DNA from: JACRIM01 sp964605185
GTDB lineage: Bacteria > Planctomycetota > Phycisphaerae > UBA1845 > UTPLA1
Direction: 5' to 3'
DNA: 64,000 nt
NCBI GenBank assembly: GCA_964605185.1
Contig: CAZSBF010000004.1
Location: 1-64,000, forward strand
The notes under the pieces: generated by a model
The model's database searches: none
What the model saw: the letters and a program-made list of their open reading frames with translations, nothing else
What the model was told of the DNA's origin: nothing
Part shown: piece by piece, positions 39,834 through 48,236 of the stretch
How the letters are laid out: each line of letters begins with the position of its first letter
Numbering within the stretch: the stretch's first letter is position 1
Made by a program: the position numbers and the translations under genes

Positions 39834-41006
39834 TCAACTCTTGCCGGTAGCGGTCGACTCTTTGCGAACACGTTCAACAAGCTGCTGGAACTTCGCGTCG
39901 CCTAGGAGGGTGCGGGCCATGGCGTCGGCGAGCTTTTCCGAGCCGGCGTCATAGAGATGCACGTTGTCACGGATATGGTCAAGGTCGTGCGGGACGGCGG
40001 CGTATCCATCGATGAAGACTGCATTCTTGGATGCGGCGAGGTCGCGAATAATGGAAGACATGGCCAAGAATGTCTCGACGGCACGTTCGGGTGTGAAGCC
40101 GCGCTGGATGCAACCTTCGGCGATGGCCTGGCGAAGCTTGTCGTTCTTCAGACTGTCGGGCGAGCCGAGAAATGCCATGGTGGAAACGATGGGGAGCGCG
40201 GCATCGCGGCTGACAAAATCAATGAAGTCAGCGAAGTTCGTGCGGTCCCAGTCCAACGAGGCGGTGGCGACCGGCTTGTCGAGATCGGAGCCGCTACTGG
40301 CGGAGGATTTCGCGATGTCATCGAGGCGCTTGCCTTGAAGGCCGCGAATAAGCGGGTGAATGTAGCGGACGATTTGTGAATAGCGGGCGATGCGTTGCCA
40401 AAGGGGTTTGTTGAGTTGGGATTCACCCTTGCGATAGGGGCTCTGTGCGACGTCGCGGTATTGGCCCATGTCGTTCCAGGTTTCGTACAGCATGGCGGCG
40501 TCTGGATGGAAGCTGCGGCCTGTGTAGAGGTAGTTGATCTTGCAATTGAAGCTGTCGAAGCCGGGGATGGCTAGGTTGATGACTTCGACGGGCATCTTGA
40601 GTTGTTGGGCGAGCTTGAGTTGAAGCGCGCCCGGCCAGGATTTCTCCTCGGAGGATGCTTCAAAGTCGAAGGCGGCGGAACCGCCAAAGACGAGGATTCG
40701 TAGCGTGCCCGGCGGTTTTGTGAATGAGTAATCGGGGCCGCGAAATCCGTGGCGATTGATGCGGACGGGATAATTGGCGCGGTTGGTGACGGATTGCCCG
40801 GCGATCGGTCGAACGCGGATATGACCGTCGATTTCGTACTGAAGAAACTCGGGAAATGGCGCCGGGTGGAAGAGCCGCAGGGCGATTTCGATCGCGCCGA
40901 GGATGAAAATGGCGCTCATCACAAAAAACAACGCAACGACTCGAAGGCGTGGTCGTCGCCGCTGCGAGGATGGGCCATTGGGCGTGGGTGATGAAGGCTG
41001 CGACAT
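39834..41006 (-). CDS. Membrane-anchored SGNH/GDSL hydrolase-like protein
   Basis: A 390-residue protein with an N-terminal transmembrane helix (about residues 22-45) after a basic, Pro/Ser-rich cytoplasmic start. The outer domain has the SGNH blocks: Phe-Gly-Gly-Ser-Ala-Ala-Phe (nucleophile Ser, about residue 112), Leu-Ala-Ile-Pro-Gly, Glu-Thr-Trp-Asn-Asp (block III Asn) and Asp-Asn-Val-His-Leu-Tyr-Asp-Ala-Gly (Asp-x-x-His, near residue 347). Such anchored SGNH proteins often move or remove acetyl groups on exported glycans (compare AlgJ/AlgX). It runs away from the polysaccharide locus and is divergent from its first gene, about 70 bases apart. A similar but separate SGNH protein is encoded inside the locus at 45890. 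Confidence 0.85.
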   Translation of the reverse strand: MSQPSSPTPNGPSSQRRRPRLRVVALFFVMSAIFILGAIEIALRLFHPAPFPEFLQYEIDGHIRVRPIAGQSVTNRANYPVRINRHGFRGPDYSFTKPPGTLRILVFGGSAAFDFEASSEEKSWPGALQLKLAQQLKMPVEVINLAIPGFDSFNCKINYLYTGRSFHPDAAMLYETWNDMGQYRDVAQSPYRKGESQLNKPLWQRIARYSQIVRYIHPLIRGLQGKRLDDIAKSSASSGSDLDKPVATASLDWDRTNFADFIDFVSRDAALPIVSTMAFLGSPDSLKNDKLRQAIAEGCIQRGFTPERAVETFLAMSSIIRDLAASKNAVFIDGYAAVPHDLDHIRDNVHLYDAGSEKLADAMARTLLGDAKFQQLVERVRKESTATGKS

Positions 41007-41075
41007 CAGCCGTGTAGTGTAGGGTTCGTGCGAGGTCGAGGCCAGTTACCCCAATTCAGATGGTAGTCAGGCGGG

Positions 41076-41696
41076 GTGGCCGTGCTTTATGATGGAATCG
41101 TGGGTGCCGATCGAACTGAAACGACAGATGAATCCGAGAGCCTCTACGAGGTGATGGAACGGCCTCCGGAGGAGGCGATCCCTCATGGGCTCGGCGGCGA
41201 TTGGTGGGTTGCGCACACGAAGCCGCGGTCGGAGAAGCTCCTTGCGGCCGACCTGAGTCGATTGGGCGTGGCGTATTACCTGCCTTTGCGTCGCAAGCAA
41301 TCGCGCAGCCGCAAGTCCGGGCGCGTGTCGCGGTCGATTGTGCCGGTATTCAGCGGGTATCTGTTTTTCAATGCCAATGAGCAGAGTCGACTTCGGGCAT
41401 TGGCGACGAATCGAATCGTGACGACCTTGCGAGTCCCTGAGCAGGAGCGATTCGTCGGAGAGCTTCGTCAAATCCACCGCGTCATTGCGGCGCAGGTCGA
41501 ATATCAGGTTCACGGACAAATTCTCGACGGCGAATGGGTTCGCGTGATTGCGGGGCCCTTAGAAGGGACCGAGGGAATGGTGACGGGGCGGTTGTCGCGG
41601 GCGCGGTTGATCCTTAATGTCGGGATGTTGGGGCAGGCGGTCAGCGTGCGGGTTGAGCGAAACGCGCTGGAGCGCCTTGGGCGACCGCCATACTGA
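41076..41696 (+). CDS. Specialised NusG paralogue (RfaH/UpxY/LoaP-like antiterminator)
   Basis: A 206-residue protein with an NGN domain (Asp-Trp-Trp-Val-Ala-His-Thr-Lys-Pro-Arg-Ser-Glu-Lys, about residues 42-54, then Ala-Tyr-Tyr-Leu-Pro-Leu and Phe-Ser-Gly-Tyr-Leu-Phe-Phe) and a C-terminal KOW domain (Gly-Glu-Trp-Val-Arg-Val-Ile-Ala-Gly-Pro-Leu-Glu-Gly-Thr-Glu-Gly-Met). It is distinct from the housekeeping NusG at 22772. Specialised paralogues of this kind head capsule and exopolysaccharide operons and let polymerase cross long operons. Here it is the first gene of a 23-kb co-directional sugar locus. The start is uncertain: GTG 41076 or GTG 41082; about 40 acidic residues precede the domain. 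The 325 bases after it may hold the target leader. Confidence 0.85.
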   Translation: MAVLYDGIVGADRTETTDESESLYEVMERPPEEAIPHGLGGDWWVAHTKPRSEKLLAADLSRLGVAYYLPLRRKQSRSRKSGRVSRSIVPVFSGYLFFNANEQSRLRALATNRIVTTLRVPEQERFVGELRQIHRVIAAQVEYQVHGQILDGEWVRVIAGPLEGTEGMVTGRLSRARLILNVGMLGQAVSVRVERNALERLGRPPY

Positions 41697-42021
41697 GCGC
41701 ATTTCAACGGATAAGCGGGACTGGGCGGGTCGACTTTTGTGTCTAAGTGCTGATTCCGACGAACTCTGCGGGCGGCGGCTCGTAAGAGTTAAGGTCGCTA
41801 TTTATCAGGGCTTACGACGATTCCGAGTTGTAGCCCATGGGTGGGATGACCGATATCATTACTGCCTGTGTCTTCCGGGCTTGCCGTTGCGCAAGTCGTT
41901 TATCGACAAGGGATTCTGTCGGGCGCAAGCATGCGGCTGATGGGGACGGAGTCTAGACAGCGGGCGAATTTTGCCGGATGCGCGTGGTGAAACGAGGAAT
42001 TGTGAAACCAGGAGACGTTCG
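41697..42021 (+). promoter_or_regulatory. Putative structured leader of the polysaccharide operon
   Basis: About 325 bases without a gene between the NusG paralogue and the epimerase. A perfect 7-base inverted repeat TCGTAAG/CTTACGA lies at 41780-41786 and 41811-41817 with a 24-base loop. A second hairpin is CTTGC/GCAAG at 41880-41884 and 41891-41895, directly followed by GTCG-TTTAT-CGAC at 41895-41907. No T tract follows either, so they are not terminators. An antitermination target or pause signal is plausible from position alone. The epimerase ribosome-binding site (AGGAG) is at the end. Confidence 0.4.
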
Positions 42022-42969
42022 ATGAGCACCGCGTTGGTAACGGGGGCGGCAGGGTTCATTGGATCGCATCTGACCGAGCGGTTGCTCGCGGCCGGCTGGC
42101 GAGTCACCGGATTGGATTGCTTTGACAGTTTTTATGACCCGGCGATCAAGCGGCGCAATCTCCACGCGTGTGTGGCCAATGACCGGTTCAAGTTGGTGGA
42201 AGGGGATATTCGTGATCCGAAGGCGGTCAGTGATGCGTGCGCGGGCGGTGTGGATGTGATCGTGCATCTGGCGGCGCGGGCGGGCGTGAGGCCGTCGATT
42301 GAAGATCCACTTCTGTATCAGGATGTGAACGTCAATGGGACGTGCGTGATGCTGGAGGCAGCGCGAAAGTTCAAGGTGGGGCGGTTTGTCTTCGCGAGCA
42401 GTTCCAGCGTGTATGGCAATAACGAGAAGGTGCCGTTCTCCGAAAGCGACAACGTCGACAATCCGATTTCGCCTTATGCGGCTAGCAAGAAGGCGGGGGA
42501 ATTGCTTTGTCACACCTATCACCATCTGTTTGGAATCAACATCAACTGTCTTCGATTCTTCACGGTCTATGGCGCGCGACAGCGGCCGGACCTTGCGATT
42601 AATAAGTTCACGCGGCTAATTGACTCTGGTAAACCAATCCAGATGTTCGGTGATGGCAGCATGATGCGCGATCACACCTATATCGACGACATCCTCTCGG
42701 GCATCCTTGCGGCGATGGAACGATTCAAGGGGTATCGCATTTACAACCTTGGTGAATCGGAACCGATTTCACTGAAGGACCTCATCGGGGCGATAGAGAA
42801 GGCGGTGGCGAAGCGAGCGAACGTCGAACGACTGCCGCTGCAGCCGGGAGATGTCGATCGAACGTTTGCGGACATTTCGCGGGCGCGGGCCGAATTGGGG
42901 TATCAACCGAAGACGAGCCTCGCCGAGGGGCTGGCCCACTTTGTGAAGTGGTATCAATCGAATAAGTAG
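42022..42969 (+). CDS. NAD-dependent UDP-glucuronate/UDP-hexose 4-epimerase-like protein
   Basis: A 315-residue extended short-chain dehydrogenase. The Rossmann motif is Val-Thr-Gly-Ala-Ala-Gly-Phe-Ile-Gly-Ser-His-Leu (residues 6-17), then His-Leu-Ala-Ala-Arg-Ala-Gly-Val-Arg-Pro-Ser, a phrase typical of UDP-glucuronate 4-epimerases, the catalytic Ser in Ser-Ser-Ser-Ser-Val-Tyr-Gly, and Tyr-Ala-Ala-Ser-Lys-Lys (the YxxxK pair). Arg-Phe-Phe-Thr-Val-Tyr-Gly follows. The enzyme makes a nucleotide-sugar precursor, probably UDP-galacturonate, for the glycan of the locus. ATG 42022 is fixed by the family N-terminus and an AGGAG site. This is the first biosynthetic gene after the NusG paralogue. Confidence 0.9.
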   Translation: MSTALVTGAAGFIGSHLTERLLAAGWRVTGLDCFDSFYDPAIKRRNLHACVANDRFKLVEGDIRDPKAVSDACAGGVDVIVHLAARAGVRPSIEDPLLYQDVNVNGTCVMLEAARKFKVGRFVFASSSSVYGNNEKVPFSESDNVDNPISPYAASKKAGELLCHTYHHLFGININCLRFFTVYGARQRPDLAINKFTRLIDSGKPIQMFGDGSMMRDHTYIDDILSGILAAMERFKGYRIYNLGESEPISLKDLIGAIEKAVAKRANVERLPLQPGDVDRTFADISRARAELGYQPKTSLAEGLAHFVKWYQSNK

Positions 42970-43010
42970 CATTGCTCGTGCAGCCAACGTGCTGAACGAG
43001 TCCTTTCTTC

Positions 43011-44555
43011 ATGCGTCAAGCCGACCGCATCATTCTCAATACGATTTCAAACTATGCGCTGACGATGGTCACGATGGCGAGTCAACTCGTGATGATTCCG
43101 ATCGTGGTGCGGCACATTGATAAGAGCGGTTTCGGTTTGGCAAACATGGTGCTGGCTCCATTTGGTTTCTTTGAGGTGATGGCTGGTTCCTTTGGCCGGG
43201 CCTTGCATCGGTTCATTCCGCAGGATTTAGCGGCTAACGATGAACAGCGTGTGAGCCGGACGTTTACGACGGCGATGGCCGGATACGTTGCGATGGGCAC
43301 GGTGGGGGCAATCGCGACATGGTTCGCATTCGACTGGATGCTGGCCGGAGCGGACGTTGCGCCATCGGTGATGGTGGACGGCCGTCGGGCGATGTGGGTC
43401 CTCATCGTTTGGCTGATTGTCGGCTTTCCCTTGTGGGGGTATCGCAAAGGATTGGAGGCGATTCAGCGATATGACTTGCTCGGATTGTCACATGGAATCG
43501 TCACGCTGTTGCGCACGATCGCCGTGATCGTCGTTTTCTCGATGGGATACGGATCCGTGACGTTTTTCGTCGGATCGCAACTGGCCGCGCTTGTTATTGT
43601 GAATCTCATTTGTCGAAGGTTCCTTCGACGGGCGGTTCCGGGGATGCGAGAACGGCCGTCCCTGGTGGATCGGGCGTCCATCATTCTTGTCGGCACCTTC
43701 GCTGCGGCCACGTTGCTTGGGATTGTTGGTGAAATCTGCGGAAGCTATGGATTTCGCATCTTCGTCGGCAAAGAGCTTGGCATGGACAAGCTGGGGGCTC
43801 TGGCGGCTGTGTGGACACTTCAACTTACGATTGGGCGGCTCATCGATGAATTGACCAACGCCTTCTCGCCGGCAATCAGTTCCCTGGATGCGAGGGGCTC
43901 GTCGGCGAATGTTGCGAAGTTGATGCTCACGGGAACCAAGTCGTCGATGTTGGTGGCATCGAGCATGTGCATTGTTCCTCTGGCTGCCGCCGCACCGTTT
44001 TTGCATTTGTGGCTGGGCGATTCGTTTCGCGGCTATGAGACACTGCTTTATGTGTTCCTGTTGGTGATGCTTCCGTTTTGCGTCGGGATGACGCCGACGT
44101 ATGTATTGTTTGGATTGGGTCGAGTCACGACGACGGGGACCGTGATGCTGGTTCGCGGGCTAAGCGGGCTGCTCATAGCATTGGCGTATGTGTACTGGGT
44201 GGATCGGAATCTGACCGGCGCGGTGTTGTGCATGCTCGGTGTGCAGAATAGCGGCGGAATCGTGATGCTGTTTTCAGCGTGTCGCGCGGTTGGCGTGAAG
44301 TTCTGGTTTGCCCTTTATGAAGTGATGATCAAACCGCTGGGGTTGTCGGCGATTGCCGCGGCCGGAACGTGGATCGTTCTTCAGCAGGTGGGCAACAATC
44401 AGTGGTGGAAACTGATTGTAAGCGTCGGACTGGGGGAGTTTGTATTGCTGCTCCTGGTGCTCGGCTTCGGACTGGGCGACGAAGAGCGGACGAGGATTTT
44501 CTCCTTCTTCCATCGGGCGTGGGCACGTGTGGTGAAAAGCGGCACCGCCGGTTGA
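43011..44555 (+). CDS. Wzx-like polysaccharide flippase (MOP superfamily)
   Basis: A 514-residue polytopic protein with 12-14 hydrophobic segments. The N-terminal phrase Ser-Asn-Tyr-Ala-Leu-Thr-Met-Val-Thr-Met-Ala-Ser-Gln-Leu-Val-Met-Ile-Pro-Ile-Val matches the first helices of oligosaccharide flippases, and a later repeat lies near residues 225-260. These transporters turn lipid-linked oligosaccharide units to the outer leaflet, where a Wzy polymerase joins them; the matching polymerase is encoded at 51022. It starts 41 bases after the epimerase stop, and CapA follows 15 bases after its end. Confidence 0.85.
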   Translation: MRQADRIILNTISNYALTMVTMASQLVMIPIVVRHIDKSGFGLANMVLAPFGFFEVMAGSFGRALHRFIPQDLAANDEQRVSRTFTTAMAGYVAMGTVGAIATWFAFDWMLAGADVAPSVMVDGRRAMWVLIVWLIVGFPLWGYRKGLEAIQRYDLLGLSHGIVTLLRTIAVIVVFSMGYGSVTFFVGSQLAALVIVNLICRRFLRRAVPGMRERPSLVDRASIILVGTFAAATLLGIVGEICGSYGFRIFVGKELGMDKLGALAAVWTLQLTIGRLIDELTNAFSPAISSLDARGSSANVAKLMLTGTKSSMLVASSMCIVPLAAAAPFLHLWLGDSFRGYETLLYVFLLVMLPFCVGMTPTYVLFGLGRVTTTGTVMLVRGLSGLLIALAYVYWVDRNLTGAVLCMLGVQNSGGIVMLFSACRAVGVKFWFALYEVMIKPLGLSAIAAAGTWIVLQQVGNNQWWKLIVSVGLGEFVLLLLVLGFGLGDEERTRIFSFFHRAWARVVKSGTAG

Positions 44556-44570
44556 GTTGTTACTGCGTTT

Positions 44571-45896
44571 ATGGTACCTGTCGTCGATTTGAAACTATCT
44601 GAAGCACCCACGGACAGCATGCGGTTGCTTGCAGTGGGGGATGTTGCGCTGCCCGAGGGACCGGTTTACGGGCCGTACTCCAAGGGGTTTGATCGATATC
44701 TCCATCCCGACGTGGCCACGTTGTGCGCGGAAAAAGATTTTTCAATCGCGGACCTGGAGTGCACACTTTTTTCGTCCGCGACGCCGATTTCAAAGTTTGG
44801 ACCGACGCTTCATGCCAGCCCCAAGACGTTGGAAGCGCTGCGTGAGGGCCACTTCGATGCGGTTACGCTGGCGAACAACCACATTCTTGATTATGGAACG
44901 GATTCGATGTTTCGCACGCGTGACGCCTGCGAGAAATCCGGATTTCGTACGGTGGGCGCCGGACAGAACCTCGATGACGCCGGGCGGCCGCTCGTATTCA
45001 CGCATGAGGGGCATCGCATTGCGGTCATCGCGATGACTGAAGAAGAGTTTTCATGCGCGACGCCCACTCGCGCCGGAGCCGCACCGCTGGACATAGTCTG
45101 GGCATACGGGCTCATTCGCGCCGCAAAAGAAATCGCGGATCTTGTCATCGTGGTAGCACATTGCGGGAGCATGTACTATCCGTTGCCCAGCCCAAGGACG
45201 CAGCGTTGGCTGCGAGCGTTGGTGGACGCAGGGGCGAATGCGGTTATCGCACATCATTCGCATGTTGTGGCGGGCGTGGAAGTCTATAGAAGTGCTCCAA
45301 TACTCTATGGACTCGGGAACTTCTTGTTTCCATTTCCTTCCAAATCCGCTCCGCCCGCGTGTTGGCCCGTCGGAATGATCGCACGGTTGTCGCTTTCACG
45401 AACCGGCGTGCATCGCGTGGAGTGTTTCCTGACGAAGCAGGCCGTGGACGATTCAGCATGCGGCGTGTCATTTCCCGAGGGCCGAACTGTCGACGCGTGG
45501 CGCACGCGTATGTCACAATTGAATGAAATTGCTTCCTGTCCGAGTCGAGTCGCGGGCCATTGGGATTATTATTGCCGGGCAACACGCTGGCTTTATTTCA
45601 CAAACCTCTTCGGATGTGCCGGATTGGCGCCGGCGAAGCTGGAATTTGTATTGAAGGATGGGGTTCGCTACAAGGCTCCGCATTATGCCGGACTCTTCCT
45701 TACCGGTTTGTTGGGGCGATTCGCCACACCCGCCCGAACTCGCAAGGCCGCTATGTCGGCGCTCATTAACTGGTTTCGATGTCCCTCCCACCAGGAGGCA
45801 ATCATCCGGGTGGCTGAATTAGAACAGCTTGACTGGCCGCTGGATGAGTCCCTCCGTTCCGAGTTTTCCGCTGTAACCGCTGACTGTCAATGGTAA
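44571..45896 (+). CDS. CapA-family (PGA_cap) capsule biosynthesis protein
   Basis: A 441-residue protein with a metallophosphoesterase-like PGA_cap domain and no signal peptide. Motifs are Ala-Val-Gly-Asp-Val-Ala-Leu (about residues 21-27), Ala-Asp-Leu-Glu-Cys-Thr-Leu, Leu-Ala-Asn-Asn-His-Ile-Leu-Asp-Tyr-Gly, Val-Ala-His-Cys-Gly-Ser-Met-Tyr (the usual HWG has Cys for Trp), Ala-His-His-Ser-His-Val-Val-Ala-Gly and Tyr-Gly-Leu-Gly-Asn-Phe-Leu-Phe. The family is named for poly-gamma-glutamate capsules but occurs widely in glycan loci and may act as an amide- or ester-forming or -cleaving enzyme. The last 100 residues are outside the core domain. Its stop overlaps the SGNH start by seven bases. 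Confidence 0.88.
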   Translation: MVPVVDLKLSEAPTDSMRLLAVGDVALPEGPVYGPYSKGFDRYLHPDVATLCAEKDFSIADLECTLFSSATPISKFGPTLHASPKTLEALREGHFDAVTLANNHILDYGTDSMFRTRDACEKSGFRTVGAGQNLDDAGRPLVFTHEGHRIAVIAMTEEEFSCATPTRAGAAPLDIVWAYGLIRAAKEIADLVIVVAHCGSMYYPLPSPRTQRWLRALVDAGANAVIAHHSHVVAGVEVYRSAPILYGLGNFLFPFPSKSAPPACWPVGMIARLSLSRTGVHRVECFLTKQAVDDSACGVSFPEGRTVDAWRTRMSQLNEIASCPSRVAGHWDYYCRATRWLYFTNLFGCAGLAPAKLEFVLKDGVRYKAPHYAGLFLTGLLGRFATPARTRKAAMSALINWFRCPSHQEAIIRVAELEQLDWPLDESLRSEFSAVTADCQW

Positions 45897-47116
45897 CGAC
45901 AATGCCGACCGATTCGACTCCTGCTCCCAAGCGATCGCCACGACTCATGGTTAAACTGCTTGTGCTGTCTGCGAGCCTTTTCCTTGCCATTGGATTCGCT
46001 GAGGTATTTTTTCGACTTTTTGTTCCCGTGACGGATGTGGCGTTTCAGTTTTGGGATCCGGCGGTAGGGATCCGGCGCAAACCCAACCAACGCGGTGTGA
46101 ATATTGCAGGGTCGAGCATTCGCGCGCCGTACAATTTCAACGCGCAAGGATGGAACTACCCTCGGGACTTTTCCTATCCGCGAGTTTCTGGAACGCTTCG
46201 AATCTGCCTGGCGGGCGATTCGTATGTGGAGGCCATGCAGGTGCCGTGTGACCGGCAGATGGCCGTCGTCGCGGAACAGGCGCTAACGACACCGGAACGA
46301 CGCGCCGAAGTGTTTCCATTCGGTTGCTCGGGTTACGGACCGGCGCAAGAGTATCAGCTCATCCGCCACTATATTCTGGATTACAAACCCGATGCAGTCG
46401 TAATCTTATTCACTCAAAACGACGTATATGACTCGTCGCCATATCTCGGCGGGATTGAATCGTCGATCCCGGCCTTTGCACTGGACGATTCCGGCGAATT
46501 GGAGCCCATGGGGGCATCGTATTGGGAACGATCTGGTGCCCGTCGAACGATGGCGCAGCTGGCGCTCAGCCGTTATTTTCTAATCCAAAAAAGACTATTG
46601 GACAGAATGGCCGGACCACGCGGGCCGGGTGGTGTCGTTCGGCGTGAGGTGTCGGGCATCACGTCGGATCGTTTCCGGGGCACCGGCCTGACGGATGCCC
46701 AGCGTTATGAGAAGAGCTGGTCGCTTGTTGAGAAACTTCTGGCGGCTTCGAAGGCGGAATGTGCAAAGGCGAATGCGCCACTCTGTGTCATGTTCCGTGG
46801 GCACTTACACGAAATACAAGCTGCGGAGCGAGGCGTGCTGTACGTTCCGGTGAAGCGCGAATTGGATCCGTATTGCATGTTGGATGAGCGAATAAACGAC
46901 ATGGGGCGTGATTACGTCGGACCCATTTGTCAGCGTCTCGGCATTCCCTATCTGGATCTCACGGCGGATCTCGCCGCCATGGTGCGCGCCACCAAGGGAA
47001 TGCACAATTTCCCCGATGACGATCACTATAACGAGGCGGCCCATGAGGCGGCGGGAAAGGCCATGGCCGCGTGGATTCGCGAGCTGATGACCCGTGGAAT
47101 TGTGAAGCGGCGATAA
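45890..47116 (+). CDS. Membrane-anchored SGNH hydrolase-like protein of the polysaccharide locus
   Basis: A 408-residue protein with one N-terminal helix (about residues 22-42) and an outer SGNH domain. Blocks are Leu-Ala-Gly-Asp-Ser-Tyr-Val-Glu (nucleophile Ser, near residue 110), Phe-Gly-Cys-Ser-Gly-Tyr-Gly, Phe-Thr-Gln-Asn-Asp-Val-Tyr (Asn) and Asp-Asp-Asp-His-Tyr-Asn-Glu-Ala (Asp/His near 380). It probably adds or removes acetyl groups on the exported glycan, as AlgJ-like proteins do; this is inference. It overlaps capA by seven bases and starts at ATG 45890, with ATG 45902 as an alternative. A second SGNH protein at 39834 lies outside the locus. Confidence 0.82.
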   Translation: MVTTMPTDSTPAPKRSPRLMVKLLVLSASLFLAIGFAEVFFRLFVPVTDVAFQFWDPAVGIRRKPNQRGVNIAGSSIRAPYNFNAQGWNYPRDFSYPRVSGTLRICLAGDSYVEAMQVPCDRQMAVVAEQALTTPERRAEVFPFGCSGYGPAQEYQLIRHYILDYKPDAVVILFTQNDVYDSSPYLGGIESSIPAFALDDSGELEPMGASYWERSGARRTMAQLALSRYFLIQKRLLDRMAGPRGPGGVVRREVSGITSDRFRGTGLTDAQRYEKSWSLVEKLLAASKAECAKANAPLCVMFRGHLHEIQAAERGVLYVPVKRELDPYCMLDERINDMGRDYVGPICQRLGIPYLDLTADLAAMVRATKGMHNFPDDDHYNEAAHEAAGKAMAAWIRELMTRGIVKRR

Positions 47117-47174
47117 AGCCAACGGGATTGAGGATCAGGCTCAGGGGTTCGCTCCGTAACCGATCGAATCACGA

Positions 47175-48236
47175 ATGATTGCGATACACGACAAACCAGG
47201 AAGCTTTTCGGATCGGTGGATCGAGTATTGCCGGTCGAACGGCGTCGAGTATCGGATCGTGGACTGCTTTTCGACGGACATTATATCACAGCTTCGGGGT
47301 TGCTCGGCGCTGATGTGGGAGTGGGAGAATTTGGCGCAGGCCGACGTGCTTGCCGGGGAGCGGGTCACACGCTCGGCTGAGGCGATGGGATTACGGGTCT
47401 TTCCGGATTCGGCGACGTGCTGGCATTATGACGACAAAGTGGCGCAGAAATACTTGCTAGAAGCCGTGGGCGCGGAAATGGTTCCCTCCTATGCGTTCTA
47501 TTCGCTGGATGCGGCGATGGCGTGGGTGGAGAAGACGGAGTTTCCGAAGGTATTCAAGTTGGCGCGCGGGTCAGGCTCGTTGAACGTATTCCTCGTGAAG
47601 ACGCGCGACGACGCTCGTAAGGCGTGTCGCAAGGCATTCGGGCCTGGATTCAAACCCATTTCCGGGCTTGCCGGTGATTTTTCGACGCGCATGCGAAAGC
47701 ATCGGAGAAAAGGTGACTTGATTCCGCTGCTTAAGCGATTGCCCACGACACTTGCAAGCGTTGTTCGATACAACCGGACGATTGCCCGCGAGAAGGGTTA
47801 CGCTTACTTTCAGGATTTCATCCCGAACAACACGACGGACACGCGCGTCACCATCATCGGAGATCGGGCATTTGCTTTTACGCGAGGGGTTCGGCCCAAT
47901 GATTTTCGTGCGTCCGGCAGCGGCGATATTTCATACGACATGTCGACGATCGACCCCCGGTGCGTGCAGATCGCTTTCGAGACCGTCCGAAAGCTGAAGA
48001 CGCAGAGTCTGGCCTTCGACTTCGTGAAGTCCCCCAAGGGCGACCCGTTAATCGTGGAAATCAGTTATTGTTATCTTGCTGAAGCGGTCCATGCCTGTCC
48101 CGGACATTGGGATGGGCGATTGCAATGGCATGACGGAGCAATGTGGCCGCAAGATGCCATTCTGATTGATTTGATAAATGAACTCACCGATGGCGGCAAT
48201 ACGGTCGTGGTCGGTGAAAAGGAGTCCCTGCGATGA
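47175..48236 (+). CDS. ATP-grasp ligase-like enzyme (first)
   Basis: A 353-residue soluble protein of ATP-grasp type. The N-terminal part has an alpha/beta domain ending Phe-Pro-Asp-Ser-Ala-Thr-Cys-Trp-His-Tyr-Asp-Asp-Lys (about residues 75-87), the pre-ATP-grasp hallmark. Phe-Pro-Lys-Val-Phe-Lys-Leu-Ala-Arg-Gly-Ser-Gly-Ser (about 124-136) carries an ATP-binding Lys, and Tyr-Phe-Gln-Asp-Phe-Ile and Ile-Val-Glu-Ile-Ser-Tyr near the end match the acid-rich Mg site, though the final Asn of the usual E-x-N is not present. Such ligases join a carboxylate to an amine, so amino-acid or peptide attachment to a uronate is plausible (inference). Its stop overlaps the TylF-like start (ATGA). Confidence 0.78.
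   Translation: MIAIHDKPGSFSDRWIEYCRSNGVEYRIVDCFSTDIISQLRGCSALMWEWENLAQADVLAGERVTRSAEAMGLRVFPDSATCWHYDDKVAQKYLLEAVGAEMVPSYAFYSLDAAMAWVEKTEFPKVFKLARGSGSLNVFLVKTRDDARKACRKAFGPGFKPISGLAGDFSTRMRKHRRKGDLIPLLKRLPTTLASVVRYNRTIAREKGYAYFQDFIPNNTTDTRVTIIGDRAFAFTRGVRPNDFRASGSGDISYDMSTIDPRCVQIAFETVRKLKTQSLAFDFVKSPKGDPLIVEISYCYLAEAVHACPGHWDGRLQWHDGAMWPQDAILIDLINELTDGGNTVVVGEKESLR

Noticed and set aside
41877..41891. Possible sigma54 promoter before the epimerase (GG and TTGC elements at the right spacing)
   Set aside because: Only the GG and TTGC parts match; the CACG half is absent and the site lies within hairpin-forming sequence.
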